DNA of 64,000 nt from NCBI RefSeq assembly GCF_002242805.1, contig NZ_MCGQ01000009.1, positions 124,001-188,000 on the forward strand, written 5' to 3'. The position numbers and the translations under genes were made by a program. Source of the stretch: Streptomyces diastatochromogenes. GTDB taxonomy: Bacteria > Actinomycetota > Actinomycetes > Streptomycetales > Streptomycetaceae. Position 1 is the stretch's first letter, and every line of letters begins with the position of its first letter. The notes beneath the pieces were generated by a model that saw only the letters and a program-made list of their open reading frames with translations, ran no database searches and was not told the origin of the DNA. This document shows positions 16,402 through 25,475 of the stretch, piece after piece.

Positions 16402-17205
16402 CTACACCCTCCCCCACGTCCCCCGGTCCCGCGCCATCGCGTGCAGTGCCTCCACGTCCGCCGGCTTCAGTACTCCGCCCAGGTGGGCCAGGGTCGGCAG
16501 GTCCGTGTGGGGGAGGATGCGGAGGGCTCGGGGTGGGGTCGTGATGCGTATCTCGGTGGGGTCGAGGAGGGCCAGGACGGGGTGGACCTCCGCTGTCAGG
16601 GCGTAGGAGGCCCGGTCGGTGGTGGTGCGGAGGCGGCGGAGCAGGGGCTCGGGGTCGTGGCGGCCCAGGGTGACCATCGGGTCGGCCACCTGGACCCGCT
16701 GCTTGCGGGCGTACAGGGCGTGTACGACGTAGAGGCCGCCGGGGCCTATGAGCAGGTGGTGGATGCGGTCGCCGCCCGGGAGCGGGACGGAGTGCAGGGT
16801 GTGCCAGCCCGCCCCTTCCCACTGGTCCAGGGCCTCGCCGACGGTCTGCTCCGCGGTCAGGGCGCGCCGGCGCGGGTCCGGGCGGAGCCGGTGGGCAGGG
16901 CCGGGGTCCCGGTCGAGGGCGACGAGCAGGGCCTCGCCGGGGCGGTTGGGCGCGAGGTCGTCGTCCGGGTGCAGGGTCAGCCGGGCCAGTTCCGCGGGGG
17001 TGGGCACCGGGGGCGGGCCCACGGTCACCGGGCCGGTCAGGAACGGCTTCAGGGCGTCCAGCACGTCCGCCTGACGGTCCTCGGCGATCAGGTTCACCCG
17101 GCCCGTGTCCCGGTCGTACCAGGCGATGTTCCGTCCGTCCGGGCCGCAGACGTACAGCCGTTCGTGGCCGTGCCGCCAGGTCGGCACCACGCGCAGTCCG
17201 CTCAT
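16402..17205 (-). CDS. NERD-domain protein
   Basis: A 267-residue protein. The central part (VGEALDQWEGAGWHTLHSVPLPGGDRIHHLLIGPGGLYVVHALYARKQRVQV) matches the nuclease-related NERD domain, with the conserved D/H/LLIGPGG segment. The N-terminus (LRVVPTWRHGHERLYVCGPDGRNIAWYD) is a beta-rich extension common in Streptomyces NERD proteins. NERD domains are predicted nuclease folds, but biochemical function here is unknown. The ATG at 17205 is the first in frame. Confidence 0.85.
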   Translation of the reverse strand: MSGLRVVPTWRHGHERLYVCGPDGRNIAWYDRDTGRVNLIAEDRQADVLDALKPFLTGPVTVGPPPVPTPAELARLTLHPDDDLAPNRPGEALLVALDRDPGPAHRLRPDPRRRALTAEQTVGEALDQWEGAGWHTLHSVPLPGGDRIHHLLIGPGGLYVVHALYARKQRVQVADPMVTLGRHDPEPLLRRLRTTTDRASYALTAEVHPVLALLDPTEIRITTPPRALRILPHTDLPTLAHLGGVLKPADVEALHAMARDRGTWGRV

Positions 17206-17306
17206 GCGCCATCACCCCTCGACCATGGGAACAGGCGGGGTGCTCCCACGCAAGAACCCGGCTACCGTGGAGAGCGGCCCTGCGAGGGGGAGTTGGGGAG
17301 GCGCCG

Positions 17307-17813
17307 TTGCGTACCCGCGGAACGCAGCCCGACGTACCGGCTCCGGAGAGCCCCTGGAGCGAGATAGAGCCCGGCCTGTGGATGGGCGGGCACCAGTTCC
17401 GGGGCGGTTCGGGGCGCCTGCAGTCCGCCGTCGTGCGAGATCAGTTCGACGTGGTGCAGTCGCTCCTGAGGTTGCCGGGCTACGGCCCCGGCCCCGGGAC
17501 CGAGCATCATGTGTGGCCGATTCCGGACGGCCCGCTGGACGGCACGCAGCTCGCGGGCGTGATCCGGCTCGCGCGGGCGGCGCACGAGGCGCTGGACGCC
17601 GGCCGCTCGGTGCTGGTGCGCTGCTACCACGGCTACAACCGCTCGGGTCTGGTCGTCGCGCACACCCTGGTCCGGCGGGGCCGCAGTGCCGAGGAGGCGA
17701 TCGAGCTGATCCGCGCCCGGCGCTCCCCGTGGGCGCTGCACAACGACCTGTTCGTGGAGTACCTGCGCACGGGACTGGCCACCGCCCGGCTGCTGGAGGA
17801 ACTGGCCGAGTAG
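17307..17813 (+). CDS. Dual-specificity-type protein phosphatase
   Basis: A 168-residue protein with the active-site loop RCYHGYNRSGLV, i.e. the CX5R signature with catalytic Cys and Arg, within a small cysteine-phosphatase fold (ending in ALHNDLFVEYLR). The general acid may be in the PDGPLDG loop. The start is TTG at 17307 with GGGGAG 6 nt upstream. It could remove phosphate from Ser/Thr/Tyr residues; partner kinases are not indicated by the immediate neighbours. Confidence 0.85.
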   Translation: MRTRGTQPDVPAPESPWSEIEPGLWMGGHQFRGGSGRLQSAVVRDQFDVVQSLLRLPGYGPGPGTEHHVWPIPDGPLDGTQLAGVIRLARAAHEALDAGRSVLVRCYHGYNRSGLVVAHTLVRRGRSAEEAIELIRARRSPWALHNDLFVEYLRTGLATARLLEELAE

Positions 17814-17907
17814 CCTCTCCCCCAGCACCGCCCCGGGTGCGCAAAAAGGACTTCCCTACGAATAAGGTGTACGGGGCCACTGCCGTCCCCGAATCCTCAG
17901 GAGCCCC

Positions 17908-18642
17908 GTGCCAACCCGTCGCATCGCGCGCACCGCCCTCACCGCGGCCGTCGCCGCCCTGCTGTCGGCGACGGCGGCGGCCTGTGGCGACCGGGGCGGC
18001 CTGGAGGGCGCCGGGGCGACCCCGACCGCGGTGAGTCCGGCGAAGCTCTGGCCGGACCTCCGGCCCGCGTCCAGCCCGGCCTACCCCTACGACGAGGGGA
18101 ACACCGAGACCGTCAAGGGCGTCAGGATCCCGGGCGACGACATCCGCAAGGTCGATCCGGTGGACGTCGTACGGGCCGAGATAGCCGCGCATCCGGACGA
18201 CTACGGGTCGAAGGGGGCGTACCACGCGACCGTCGAGCGGATGAAGGAGTGCGGCGCGGGCGGGGACCGGGCGCGGTGCCCGCTGCTCAAGGCGTACTAC
18301 CGGGATCTCACCGGGGACGGCCGGGCCGACATGACGCTCGGCTTCCGGCTGTACCCGACCAACCAGACGGCGGTGCGGGTCTACACGGTGGAGAAGCACA
18401 AACTGGTGCAGGTGCTGGCCGACAACGACGCGATCATCGGCGTCGAGCTGGCCGGCCGGGCGGTGATCGTCCGCTCCCCGGCCGGGATCTCCGGGTACGA
18501 GTACCGCACCACCTGGGCCTGGGACCCGGACCAGCGGGCCATGGTGTTCTCCCGGGACGAGTTCCTGCGCACCGGCAAGGGCAGACACAGCCACGCACCC
18601 TCCCCGTCCCCCAGCAGCACCCCCGCGGCGAGCGCCGGATGA
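17908..18642 (+). CDS. Secreted lipoprotein coupled to a histidine kinase
   Basis: A 244-residue protein with a lipoprotein signal peptide: a positively charged start, hydrophobic core (ALTAAVAALLSATAAAC) and Cys after Ala-Ala-Ala as lipid-attachment site. The mature part has conserved acidic motifs (YYRDLTGDGRADMTLGFRLYPT) typical of actinobacterial surface lipoproteins. GTG start at 17908 with AGGAG upstream. The stop overlaps the kinase start by 4 bp (ATGA), so the two proteins are probably made together. By analogy with CseA and CseC of the Streptomyces envelope-stress system, it may modulate the kinase; that is inference. Confidence 0.82.
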   Translation: MPTRRIARTALTAAVAALLSATAAACGDRGGLEGAGATPTAVSPAKLWPDLRPASSPAYPYDEGNTETVKGVRIPGDDIRKVDPVDVVRAEIAAHPDDYGSKGAYHATVERMKECGAGGDRARCPLLKAYYRDLTGDGRADMTLGFRLYPTNQTAVRVYTVEKHKLVQVLADNDAIIGVELAGRAVIVRSPAGISGYEYRTTWAWDPDQRAMVFSRDEFLRTGKGRHSHAPSPSPSSTPAASAG

Positions 18643-19886
18643 GGCCCACGCTGCCCCGGTGGGCCGGGACGCTCGCGGTGAAGGCGGCCGCGTTCATCAC
18701 CGTGATGTGCTGCGCGCTGGCCGCGCTGCTCGGCGTCCTGGTGCATGTGTCGGTGACCAACCAGACCGTCGGCCAGGCCCGTGACCTCGCGCTGACCCGG
18801 CTGCAGGACGCCACCCAGGCGTACGAGGCCGGGGACACGCTGCTGCCGGGTGCCGGGGTGGACCCCGAGGGGCTGCCCGTACGGCTGCGGTCGCTCGCCC
18901 TGACCGGGAAGCGCGGCACGATGGTCTCCTCGCACCAGGGCCGGCCGACCATGTGGGCGGCGGGCCCGGCCAACGGCCACCGGGCGCTCGCAGTGGAGGT
19001 CGACTACTCACAGCAGGCCCGTACGATCGCCGGGCTCGACCACTCCATCCTGTGGTCGTCGGCGCTGGCGATCGGGGCGACGCTGCTGGTCGGCGCGTTC
19101 GCGGTGACCCGGGTGACGCGGCGGCTGCACGGCACCGCGCAGGTGGCCCGGCGGATCACCGCGGGCGATCTGGACGCCCGCGTGAACGACCCCCGGACCA
19201 AGGACCCGACGCGCCCCCAGGACGAGGTGGCCGCGGTGGCGGCCGCGCTGGACTCCATGGCCTCCTCGCTGCAGAGCAAGCTGCTGAGCGAGCAGCGGTT
19301 CACCGCGGACGTGGCCCATGAGCTGCGCACCCCGCTGACCGGGCTGCACGCGGCGGCCGAGCTGCTGCCGCCCGGGCGGCCGACCGAGCTGGTGCGGGAC
19401 CGGGTGGCGGCCCTGCGCACGCTCACCGAGGACCTGCTGGAGATCTCCCGGCTGGACACCGGGCGGGAGAAGCTGGAAGCCGACACCGAGGAGCTGGGCG
19501 CGCTGGCCGGACGGGTGGTGCGGGCCTCGGGGACGGACACCGAGGTGCGGATCGTGCGGGACGCCCGGGTGGAGACCGACCGGCGGCGGCTGGAGCGGGT
19601 GCTGGGGAACCTGGTGGCCAACGCGCACAAACACGGGCGGGCGCCGGTGGTGCTGACCGTGGACGGGTCGGTGGTGACCGTGCGGGATCACGGGAGCGGG
19701 TATCCGGGGTATCTGGTGGCGCACGGGCCGCAGCGCTTTCGTACGGAGGGCGGGGCCAAGGGGCATGGGCTGGGGCTGACCATCGCGCTGGGCCAGGCGG
19801 AGGTGCTGGGCGCGCGGTTGTACTTCGCCAATGCGGTGGGCGGTGGGGCCGTGGCGACGCTGGACCTCCGGCGGGCGGGCGGGTGA
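18639..19886 (+). CDS. Orphan sensor histidine kinase (CseC-like layout)
   Basis: A 415-residue membrane kinase: one N-terminal membrane helix (AAAFITVMCCALAALLGVLVHV), an extracytoplasmic loop of about 100 residues, a second helix (ILWSSALAIGATLLVGAFAV), HAMP, then dimerisation box FTADVAHELRTPLTGLH with the phospho-His, N-box NLVANAHKH and G-boxes DHGSGYP and GHGLGLTIALG. No response regulator gene adjoins it; the upstream partner is the lipoprotein gene. The regulator it phosphorylates must be elsewhere. Confidence 0.9.
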   Translation: MRPTLPRWAGTLAVKAAAFITVMCCALAALLGVLVHVSVTNQTVGQARDLALTRLQDATQAYEAGDTLLPGAGVDPEGLPVRLRSLALTGKRGTMVSSHQGRPTMWAAGPANGHRALAVEVDYSQQARTIAGLDHSILWSSALAIGATLLVGAFAVTRVTRRLHGTAQVARRITAGDLDARVNDPRTKDPTRPQDEVAAVAAALDSMASSLQSKLLSEQRFTADVAHELRTPLTGLHAAAELLPPGRPTELVRDRVAALRTLTEDLLEISRLDTGREKLEADTEELGALAGRVVRASGTDTEVRIVRDARVETDRRRLERVLGNLVANAHKHGRAPVVLTVDGSVVTVRDHGSGYPGYLVAHGPQRFRTEGGAKGHGLGLTIALGQAEVLGARLYFANAVGGGAVATLDLRRAGG

Positions 19887-20005
19887 GAGCTGGGGACTGC
19901 GGGTGATCCGCCGACCGCGGGTCGCACCACCGGGTCCACGCCACGCTGATGCCGACAACTCGGGCAAACAGCACACAGCACGCCCCGTTTGGGTAGGTTC
20001 CGGAC

Positions 20006-21367
20006 ATGACCAAGGCCGGAACAGCCATGGCGGCGCCGCGGACACCCGCCCCCGCCGTACGCCTCCCCCGACGCCGTGGCATCGAACTGGCCCTGATCGT
20101 GCTGGCCGTCCTGCTGTCCGTGTACGGCTACTGCGCCGTGGGCCTGGCGCGGACCGGTACCGTCCCACCGGGCGCCGTCGGTTACGGCGCCGGACTCGGG
20201 GTGCTCGCCCTGTGCGCGCATCTCGCGGTCCGGATCCGGGCGCCGTACGCCGACCCCCTCCCGCTGCCCATCGGTGTGCTGCTCAACGGCCTCGGCCTGG
20301 TGCTGATCTACCGGCTCGACCTGGAGACGCCGGGTGACCGGGCCGCCCCCACCCAACTGGTGTGGTCCACGCTCGGGGTGGGCCTGTTCATCGTCGTCGT
20401 GCTGATGCTGCGGGACCACCGGGTGCTCCAGCGCTACTCCTATGTGTGCGTGGTCGCGGCCCTGGCGCTCCTGTTGCTGCCGATCCTCTTCCCGGCGGTC
20501 AACGGCGCCCGTATCTGGATCCGGATCGCCGGATTCTCCATCCAGCCGGGCGAGTTCGCGAAGGTGCTGCTCGCGGTGTTCTTCGCCGCCTACCTGGCCG
20601 ACAACCGCAACGCGCTCGCCTACACGGGCCGCCGGCTGTGGGTGATGCAGTTCCCGACCGGGCGGGTGCTCGGGCCGATCGTCACCATCTGGCTGCTGAG
20701 CGTCGGCGTCCTGGTGCTGGAGCGCGACCTCGGCACCTCGCTGCTCTTCTTCGGCCTGTTCGTCGTCCTGCTGTACATCGCCACCGGCCGCACCGGCTGG
20801 ATCGCGGTCGGTCTGGTGCTCGCCGTGCTCGGCGCCTTCGCCGTCGGCCACTTCGAGCCGCATGTGAACGGCCGGATCGAGGACTGGCTGCACCCCTTCG
20901 CCACCATCGACGCCGGGCTGGGCCCCAACCAGCTCGCGCAGTCCCTGTTCGCCTTCGCCGCCGGCGGGGTCCTCGGCACCGGGCTCGGGTACGGCCACTC
21001 CATCCTCATCGGCTTCGCCACCAAGTCTGACTTCATCCTGGCGACGGCGGGCGAGGAGCTGGGCCTCGCCGGCCTCGCGGCGATCTTCCTGCTCTACGCC
21101 CTGCTCGTGGAGCGCGGCTACCGGGCCGGCCTCGCCCTGCGCGAGCCCTTCGGCCGGCTCCTCGCGGTCGGCCTCGCCTCGATCGTCGCGCTCCAGGTGT
21201 TCGTGATCGCGGGCGGGGTCACCGGTCTGATCCCGCTGACCGGCATGGCGATGCCGTTCCTCGCCCAGGGCGGCTCCTCGGTCGTCACCAACTGGGCGAT
21301 CGTGGCCCTGCTGATCCGGGTGAGCGACTCGGCCCGCAGCCAGTACGACGGGCGGGAGGCCCCGTGA
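20006..21367 (+). CDS. FtsW/RodA/SpoVE-family (SEDS) peptidoglycan glycosyltransferase
   Basis: A 453-residue polytopic protein with about 10-12 spans and SEDS signatures: FPAVNGARIWIRIAGFSIQPGEFAKVLL, LVLERDLGTSLLFFGLF, AGEELGLAGLA and the C-terminal TGLIPLTGMAMPFLAQGGSS. SEDS proteins polymerise lipid II and work with a class B PBP, whose gene overlaps here by 4 bp (GTGA). Streptomyces has several such pairs; this one is probably not the division FtsW of the dcw cluster, judged from the lack of dcw neighbours. Confidence 0.93.
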   Translation: MTKAGTAMAAPRTPAPAVRLPRRRGIELALIVLAVLLSVYGYCAVGLARTGTVPPGAVGYGAGLGVLALCAHLAVRIRAPYADPLPLPIGVLLNGLGLVLIYRLDLETPGDRAAPTQLVWSTLGVGLFIVVVLMLRDHRVLQRYSYVCVVAALALLLLPILFPAVNGARIWIRIAGFSIQPGEFAKVLLAVFFAAYLADNRNALAYTGRRLWVMQFPTGRVLGPIVTIWLLSVGVLVLERDLGTSLLFFGLFVVLLYIATGRTGWIAVGLVLAVLGAFAVGHFEPHVNGRIEDWLHPFATIDAGLGPNQLAQSLFAFAAGGVLGTGLGYGHSILIGFATKSDFILATAGEELGLAGLAAIFLLYALLVERGYRAGLALREPFGRLLAVGLASIVALQVFVIAGGVTGLIPLTGMAMPFLAQGGSSVVTNWAIVALLIRVSDSARSQYDGREAP

Positions 21368-22848
21368 CCGAGTACGGCAACGGCCGGCCGATGGCCCGGT
21401 ACATCCGGCACGCCTGGGCGTTCTGCACCCTGCTGCTGGCGGCCCTGCTCGTCAACGCCGCCCGGGTACAGGTGATCCAGGCGGGCTCCTACGACGCCAA
21501 CCCGGCCAACCGCCGCCCCACGATCGCCCGTTACCAGCAGCCGCGCGGCGACATCCTGGTCGGCGGCGAGCCGGTCACCGGCTCCAACGACACCGGCGAG
21601 CAGCTGCGCTACGAACGCACCTACCGGGACGGCCCGTTGTACGCGCCGGTCACCGGCTTCGCCTCGCAGATGTACGGCAGCACGTTCCTGGAGCACGCGC
21701 AGGACGGGGTGCTCTCCGGCACGGACCCGATGCTGTCGCCGTTCCCGCTGTGGAACGACGTGACGCGGGGGTCCACCCCGGGCGGGGACGTCGTCACCAC
21801 CCTGGACGGGGTCGCGCAGCAGGCGGCGTACCAGGGGCTGCACGGGCGCCGGGGCGCGGTGGCCGCGATCGAGCCGGCCACGGGCCGCATCCTGGCGCTG
21901 GTGTCGACGCCGTCGTACGACCCCGCCGCACTGTCCGGCAACAGCGAGGCGACGGCCGCGGCGTGGGCGCGGCTCAACCACGACCCGGAGAAGCCGATGC
22001 TCAACCGGGCGGTACGGCAGACCTATCCGCCGGGGTCGACGTTCAAGGTGGTCACCGCGGCGGCGGCGCTGGACGCGGACGTGGTCACGGACCTGGACGC
22101 GTCCACCGACTCCCCCGACCCCTACCGGCTGCCCGGGACCAGGACCCGGCTGACCAACGAGGGCGACGGCTGCGCGGACGCCTCGCTGCGGGAGGCCTTC
22201 GAGTGGTCGTGCAACACGGTGTTCGCCAAGCTGGGCGTGGATGTCGGGGTGGCGGACATGTCGGCCACGGCCCAGGCGTTCGGCTTCAACGACACCCGGC
22301 TGCGCGTGCCCTTCGAGGTGTCCCCCAGCACCTTCGACACCCATGTGGACCGGGCACAGCTCGCCCTGTCCTCGATCGGGCAGTACAACACCCGGGCGAC
22401 GCCGCTGCAGATGGCGATGGTCGCGGCGGCCGTCGCCAACGGCGGCCGGCTGCGGACGCCGTACCTGGTGGAGCGGACCACCCGCCACGGCGGCGAGACA
22501 ATCAGCGGCGGCGGGATGCGGCCCGACCGGCAGGTGATGCGCCCGTCCACGGCCGTGCGGCTGCGGGAGCTGATGACCGACGTGGTCACGGACGGCACCG
22601 GCACCAACGCGGCCATCCCCGGCGCCGTCGTCGGCGGCAAGACCGGTACCGCCCAGCACGGCGTCGGCAACTCCGGTGTGCCGTACGCCTGGTTCGTCTC
22701 CTGGGCGCAGGCCGACGCCGACCTGGAACCGAAGGTCGCGGTCGCGGTGGTGGTCGAGGACGCCTCGGCGGACCGGGGCGAGATCAGCGGCGGCGGGGAC
22801 GCGGCACCGATCGCACGGGAGGTGATGCGGGCGGTTCTCGGGTTGTGA
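21364..22848 (+). CDS. Penicillin-binding transpeptidase (class B type), partner of the SEDS protein
   Basis: A 494-residue protein with one N-terminal membrane anchor (AFCTLLLAALLVNAARVQVI) and a transpeptidase domain. The three motifs are intact: SxxK as STFK (about residue 224), SxN as SCN (about 281) and KTG in GGKTGTAQ (about 424). It should cross-link the glycan made by the upstream SEDS protein on the outer face of the membrane. GTG start overlapping the upstream stop implies translational coupling. Confidence 0.93.
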   Translation: MTEYGNGRPMARYIRHAWAFCTLLLAALLVNAARVQVIQAGSYDANPANRRPTIARYQQPRGDILVGGEPVTGSNDTGEQLRYERTYRDGPLYAPVTGFASQMYGSTFLEHAQDGVLSGTDPMLSPFPLWNDVTRGSTPGGDVVTTLDGVAQQAAYQGLHGRRGAVAAIEPATGRILALVSTPSYDPAALSGNSEATAAAWARLNHDPEKPMLNRAVRQTYPPGSTFKVVTAAAALDADVVTDLDASTDSPDPYRLPGTRTRLTNEGDGCADASLREAFEWSCNTVFAKLGVDVGVADMSATAQAFGFNDTRLRVPFEVSPSTFDTHVDRAQLALSSIGQYNTRATPLQMAMVAAAVANGGRLRTPYLVERTTRHGGETISGGGMRPDRQVMRPSTAVRLRELMTDVVTDGTGTNAAIPGAVVGGKTGTAQHGVGNSGVPYAWFVSWAQADADLEPKVAVAVVVEDASADRGEISGGGDAAPIAREVMRAVLGL

Positions 22849-22892
22849 GACGGGGGGTACCGCGGCCGGGGCGACCGACCTACCGTTCGGTC

Positions 22893-23378
22893 ATGACGCA
22901 TGCGCCGGTCGGCCACGAACTCGCCCAGGTCAACATCGCCCGCCTCAAGTTCCCGGTGGATTCCCCCGAGTTGAAGGACTTCGTCGACGCGCTCGACCCG
23001 GTGAACGCGGTGGCGGACGCCGCGGACGGGTTCGTCTGGCGGCTGGAGAGCGACTCCGGCAACGCGACCGACATCCCCGTCCTCGGCGACGAGTGGCTGA
23101 TCATCAACATGTCGGTGTGGCGGGACAGCAACGCGCTGACCGCGTTCATGTACCAGGGGCAGCACCGGGAGTTGCTGGCCCGGCGCCGCGAATGGTTCGA
23201 GCGTGTCTCCGAGGCGATGGCCGCCCTGTGGTGGGTTCCCGCCGGCCACCGCCCGACCGTCGCCGAGGCGGAGGAGCGGCTGCTGCATCTGAGGGCGCAC
23301 GGCCCGACGCCGTACGCCTTCACGCTGCGGACGTCGTTCCCGGCGCAGGAGGCGGTGGCGGTCAGCCGATCGGCTTGA
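22893..23378 (+). CDS. DUF3291-family protein
   Basis: A 161-residue soluble protein with the DUF3291 pattern: AQVNIARLKFPVDSPEL near the start, the central GFVWRLESDSGNATDI, NMSVWRDSNALTAFMYQGQHREL, and FERVSEAMAALWWVPAGHRPTVAEAEERL. The fold resembles ferredoxin-like monooxygenase domains (ABM type), but no enzymatic role is established. It ends 17 bp inside the convergent gene. Confidence 0.85.
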   Translation: MTHAPVGHELAQVNIARLKFPVDSPELKDFVDALDPVNAVADAADGFVWRLESDSGNATDIPVLGDEWLIINMSVWRDSNALTAFMYQGQHRELLARRREWFERVSEAMAALWWVPAGHRPTVAEAEERLLHLRAHGPTPYAFTLRTSFPAQEAVAVSRSA

Positions 23379-24213
23379 TCATCTCGTCGCGCACCTTGAC
23401 CGTGTCGCGGGCGGCGGCGTCGAGGTCCACGTCGGCGGAGTCCTTGAGCGCCAGGTCGACCTCGCCGATCACGGCCGCCGTGTTGCCGTCCGCCCAGGCG
23501 CAGACCGGGTAGGTGAGGGTCAGCGTGGACTGCTTCTGGGTGAGCACCTCGCAGCTGATGGTGACGTCCGAGCCGGACGGGGTGACGTCCTTCTCGGGTT
23601 CGACCACCGTCACGCCGTCGGCGTCAGTGGCCCCCTTGAGCATGTTGCTCCGGACGTCGTCCTCGTTCTTGAACCGGCCGTACATGCTCGACACCAGCAG
23701 CATGCCCTTGGAGTCGTCGCCGCCCGGGCTGTAGCGGCCGACCAGGGCGTGGACGTCCTTGGCGTCCCAGGCGCCGTCGGCCTCGTCCTCGACCTTCTGC
23801 CCCTCGGTGTCGGAGAGGTCCTGGGCGAGTGTGTACTTCCCGTCCACCAGCTCGTGGGGCAGGGTGAGCTTGTGCTCGGCCGTGGGGAAGTCGGTCCCGA
23901 GCAGCGCCCCGAACCCGCCGACGGAACCGAGCACGGACAGACCGACGACCCCGCCCACGATCCCCAGCGCCAGACCGACCCCGCGCTTCTTCGGCGGCGG
24001 ACCCATGGGCGGCGCGCCCCAGCCGGGGTACGGCTGCTGGGGGTAGGGCTGCGGAGGGTACGGCTGCTGCGGGTACGGCTGCTGCTGGGGGTACGGGGAG
24101 CCGTACGGCCCCGGAGGCGGGGGAGCCTGCGGCGGCTGCTGCCCGTACGGGTACTGCGGCTGCTGGGGCTGGTGCGGGTACTGCGGCTGCTGCGGCGGCG
24201 GAGGCATGGACAC
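23362..24213 (-). CDS. Pro/Tyr/Gln-rich membrane protein with extracytoplasmic domain
   Basis: A 283-residue protein: residues 1-75 are a repetitive cytoplasmic PQQPYP-type tail, then basic KKRG, a membrane helix (GLALGIVGGVVGLSVLGSVGG) and a roughly 180-residue domain outside the cell. There is one Cys pair candidate (TISCEVL and YPVCAWADG). Such tails in actinobacteria are often kinase targets or assembly tethers; no function is assigned. GTG start at 24213; an ATG two codons later is equally possible. Confidence 0.78.
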   Translation of the reverse strand: MSMPPPPQQPQYPHQPQQPQYPYGQQPPQAPPPPGPYGSPYPQQQPYPQQPYPPQPYPQQPYPGWGAPPMGPPPKKRGVGLALGIVGGVVGLSVLGSVGGFGALLGTDFPTAEHKLTLPHELVDGKYTLAQDLSDTEGQKVEDEADGAWDAKDVHALVGRYSPGGDDSKGMLLVSSMYGRFKNEDDVRSNMLKGATDADGVTVVEPEKDVTPSGSDVTISCEVLTQKQSTLTLTYPVCAWADGNTAAVIGEVDLALKDSADVDLDAAARDTVKVRDEMIKPIG

Positions 24214-24244
24214 GCCAGAACGCTACTGCACCCGGGCGAGCGGG

Positions 24245-25354
24245 TCAGACCCCGCCCGCCCCCGACTCGATCGCCTCCTGGACCTCGGCCACCCGCTCCC
24301 GCTCCTCCGCGGCGAAACGTTCCGCGTCCAGCTGCTCGGCGATCTCCTCGTCCTGGGCCATCAGCAGGTCCAGGTTGGAGTCACCCATCTCGAACACCCC
24401 CATGTCGACATAGGCCTGCTGGAGCCGCTTGCCCCACAGGCCGATGTCCTTGACGCAGGGCACGATGCGGCTGAACAGCAGCCGCCGGAAGAGCTGCAGG
24501 AACTCCGAGTCCGCGCTGATCCGCTCGGCCTCGGCCCTGGGAATGCCGAAGTTCTCCAGCACCTCGACGCCGCGCAGCCGGTCGCGCATCAGATAGCAGC
24601 CCTCGATGACGAACTCCTCGCGCTCGCGCAGCTCGGCGTCCGTGAGCTGCTTGTAGTAGTCGCGCAGGGCCATCCGCCCGAAGGCCACGTGCCGGGCCTC
24701 GTCCTGCATGATGTAGGCGAGTATCTGCTTGGGCAGGGGCTTGTTGGTGGTGTCCCGGATCATGCCGAAGGCGGCGAGGGCGAGCCCCTCGATGAGGACC
24801 TGCATCCCGAGGTAGGGCATGTCCCAGCGGCTGTCGCGGAGGGTGTCGCCGAGCAGCGACTGGAGGTTGTCGTTGATCGGGTAGACCATCCCGATCTTCT
24901 CGTGCAGGAAGCGGGCGTAGATCTCCGCGTGCCGGGCCTCGTCCATCGTCTGGGTCGCCGAGTAGAACTTGGCGTCCATGTCGGGCACCGACTCCACGAT
25001 CCGCGCCGCGCAGATCATGGCGCCCTGCTCGCCGTGCAGGAACTGGCTGAACTGCCAGGACGCGTAGTGCTGCCGCAGCTCACCCTTGTCCTTGTCGGTG
25101 AGCTTGGCCCAGTACGGGGTGCCGTACAGCGACATCGACTCCTCGGGGGTGCCGAGCGGGTCGTGCGGGTCGACCTCCAGCTCCCAGTCGATGCGCGTCT
25201 GCCCGTCCCACTGCTTGTCCTTGCCCTTCTGGTACAGGGCGAGCAGGCGGTCCCGGCCTTCGTCGTACTCCCAGCTGAACCGGGCCGCGCCACTGGCGGG
25301 TACCTGCCAGGGGGAGTCTCCGGGGTTGTTCGTGTACAGGTCATGGGTCGGCAT
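24245..25354 (-). CDS. Ferritin-like diiron protein
   Basis: A 369-residue helical protein with carboxylate/His motifs of ferritin-like diiron enzymes: HGEQGAMICAARIVE, MDEARHAEIYARFL (ExxH) and QDEARHVAFGRMAL (ExxH). This fits an R2-like or fatty-acid-desaturase-like oxygen-activating four-helix bundle, probably an oxidase or oxygenase. The substrate is unknown. The ATG at 25354 gives MPTHDLYTNNPGD. It is divergent from an AurF-type diiron gene, with 121 bp between them. Confidence 0.85.
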   Translation of the reverse strand: MPTHDLYTNNPGDSPWQVPASGAARFSWEYDEGRDRLLALYQKGKDKQWDGQTRIDWELEVDPHDPLGTPEESMSLYGTPYWAKLTDKDKGELRQHYASWQFSQFLHGEQGAMICAARIVESVPDMDAKFYSATQTMDEARHAEIYARFLHEKIGMVYPINDNLQSLLGDTLRDSRWDMPYLGMQVLIEGLALAAFGMIRDTTNKPLPKQILAYIMQDEARHVAFGRMALRDYYKQLTDAELREREEFVIEGCYLMRDRLRGVEVLENFGIPRAEAERISADSEFLQLFRRLLFSRIVPCVKDIGLWGKRLQQAYVDMGVFEMGDSNLDLLMAQDEEIAEQLDAERFAAEERERVAEVQEAIESGAGGV

Positions 25355-25475
25355 ACCCCGCAGGCTCACACGTAGACGGCGAGTCAACAAGTCACGCGCG
25401 GGGGATTGACGGCCTTGCTGACAGGCAGTCTCATAAGAGCCGACGACGTACCCCGGGTAACGAGGTGAAAGAGCC

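Noticed and set aside
25406..25437. TTGACG with CATAAG as a sigma-70 type promoter for the AurF-like gene
   Set aside because: Spacing is about 20 nt, too long for confidence.
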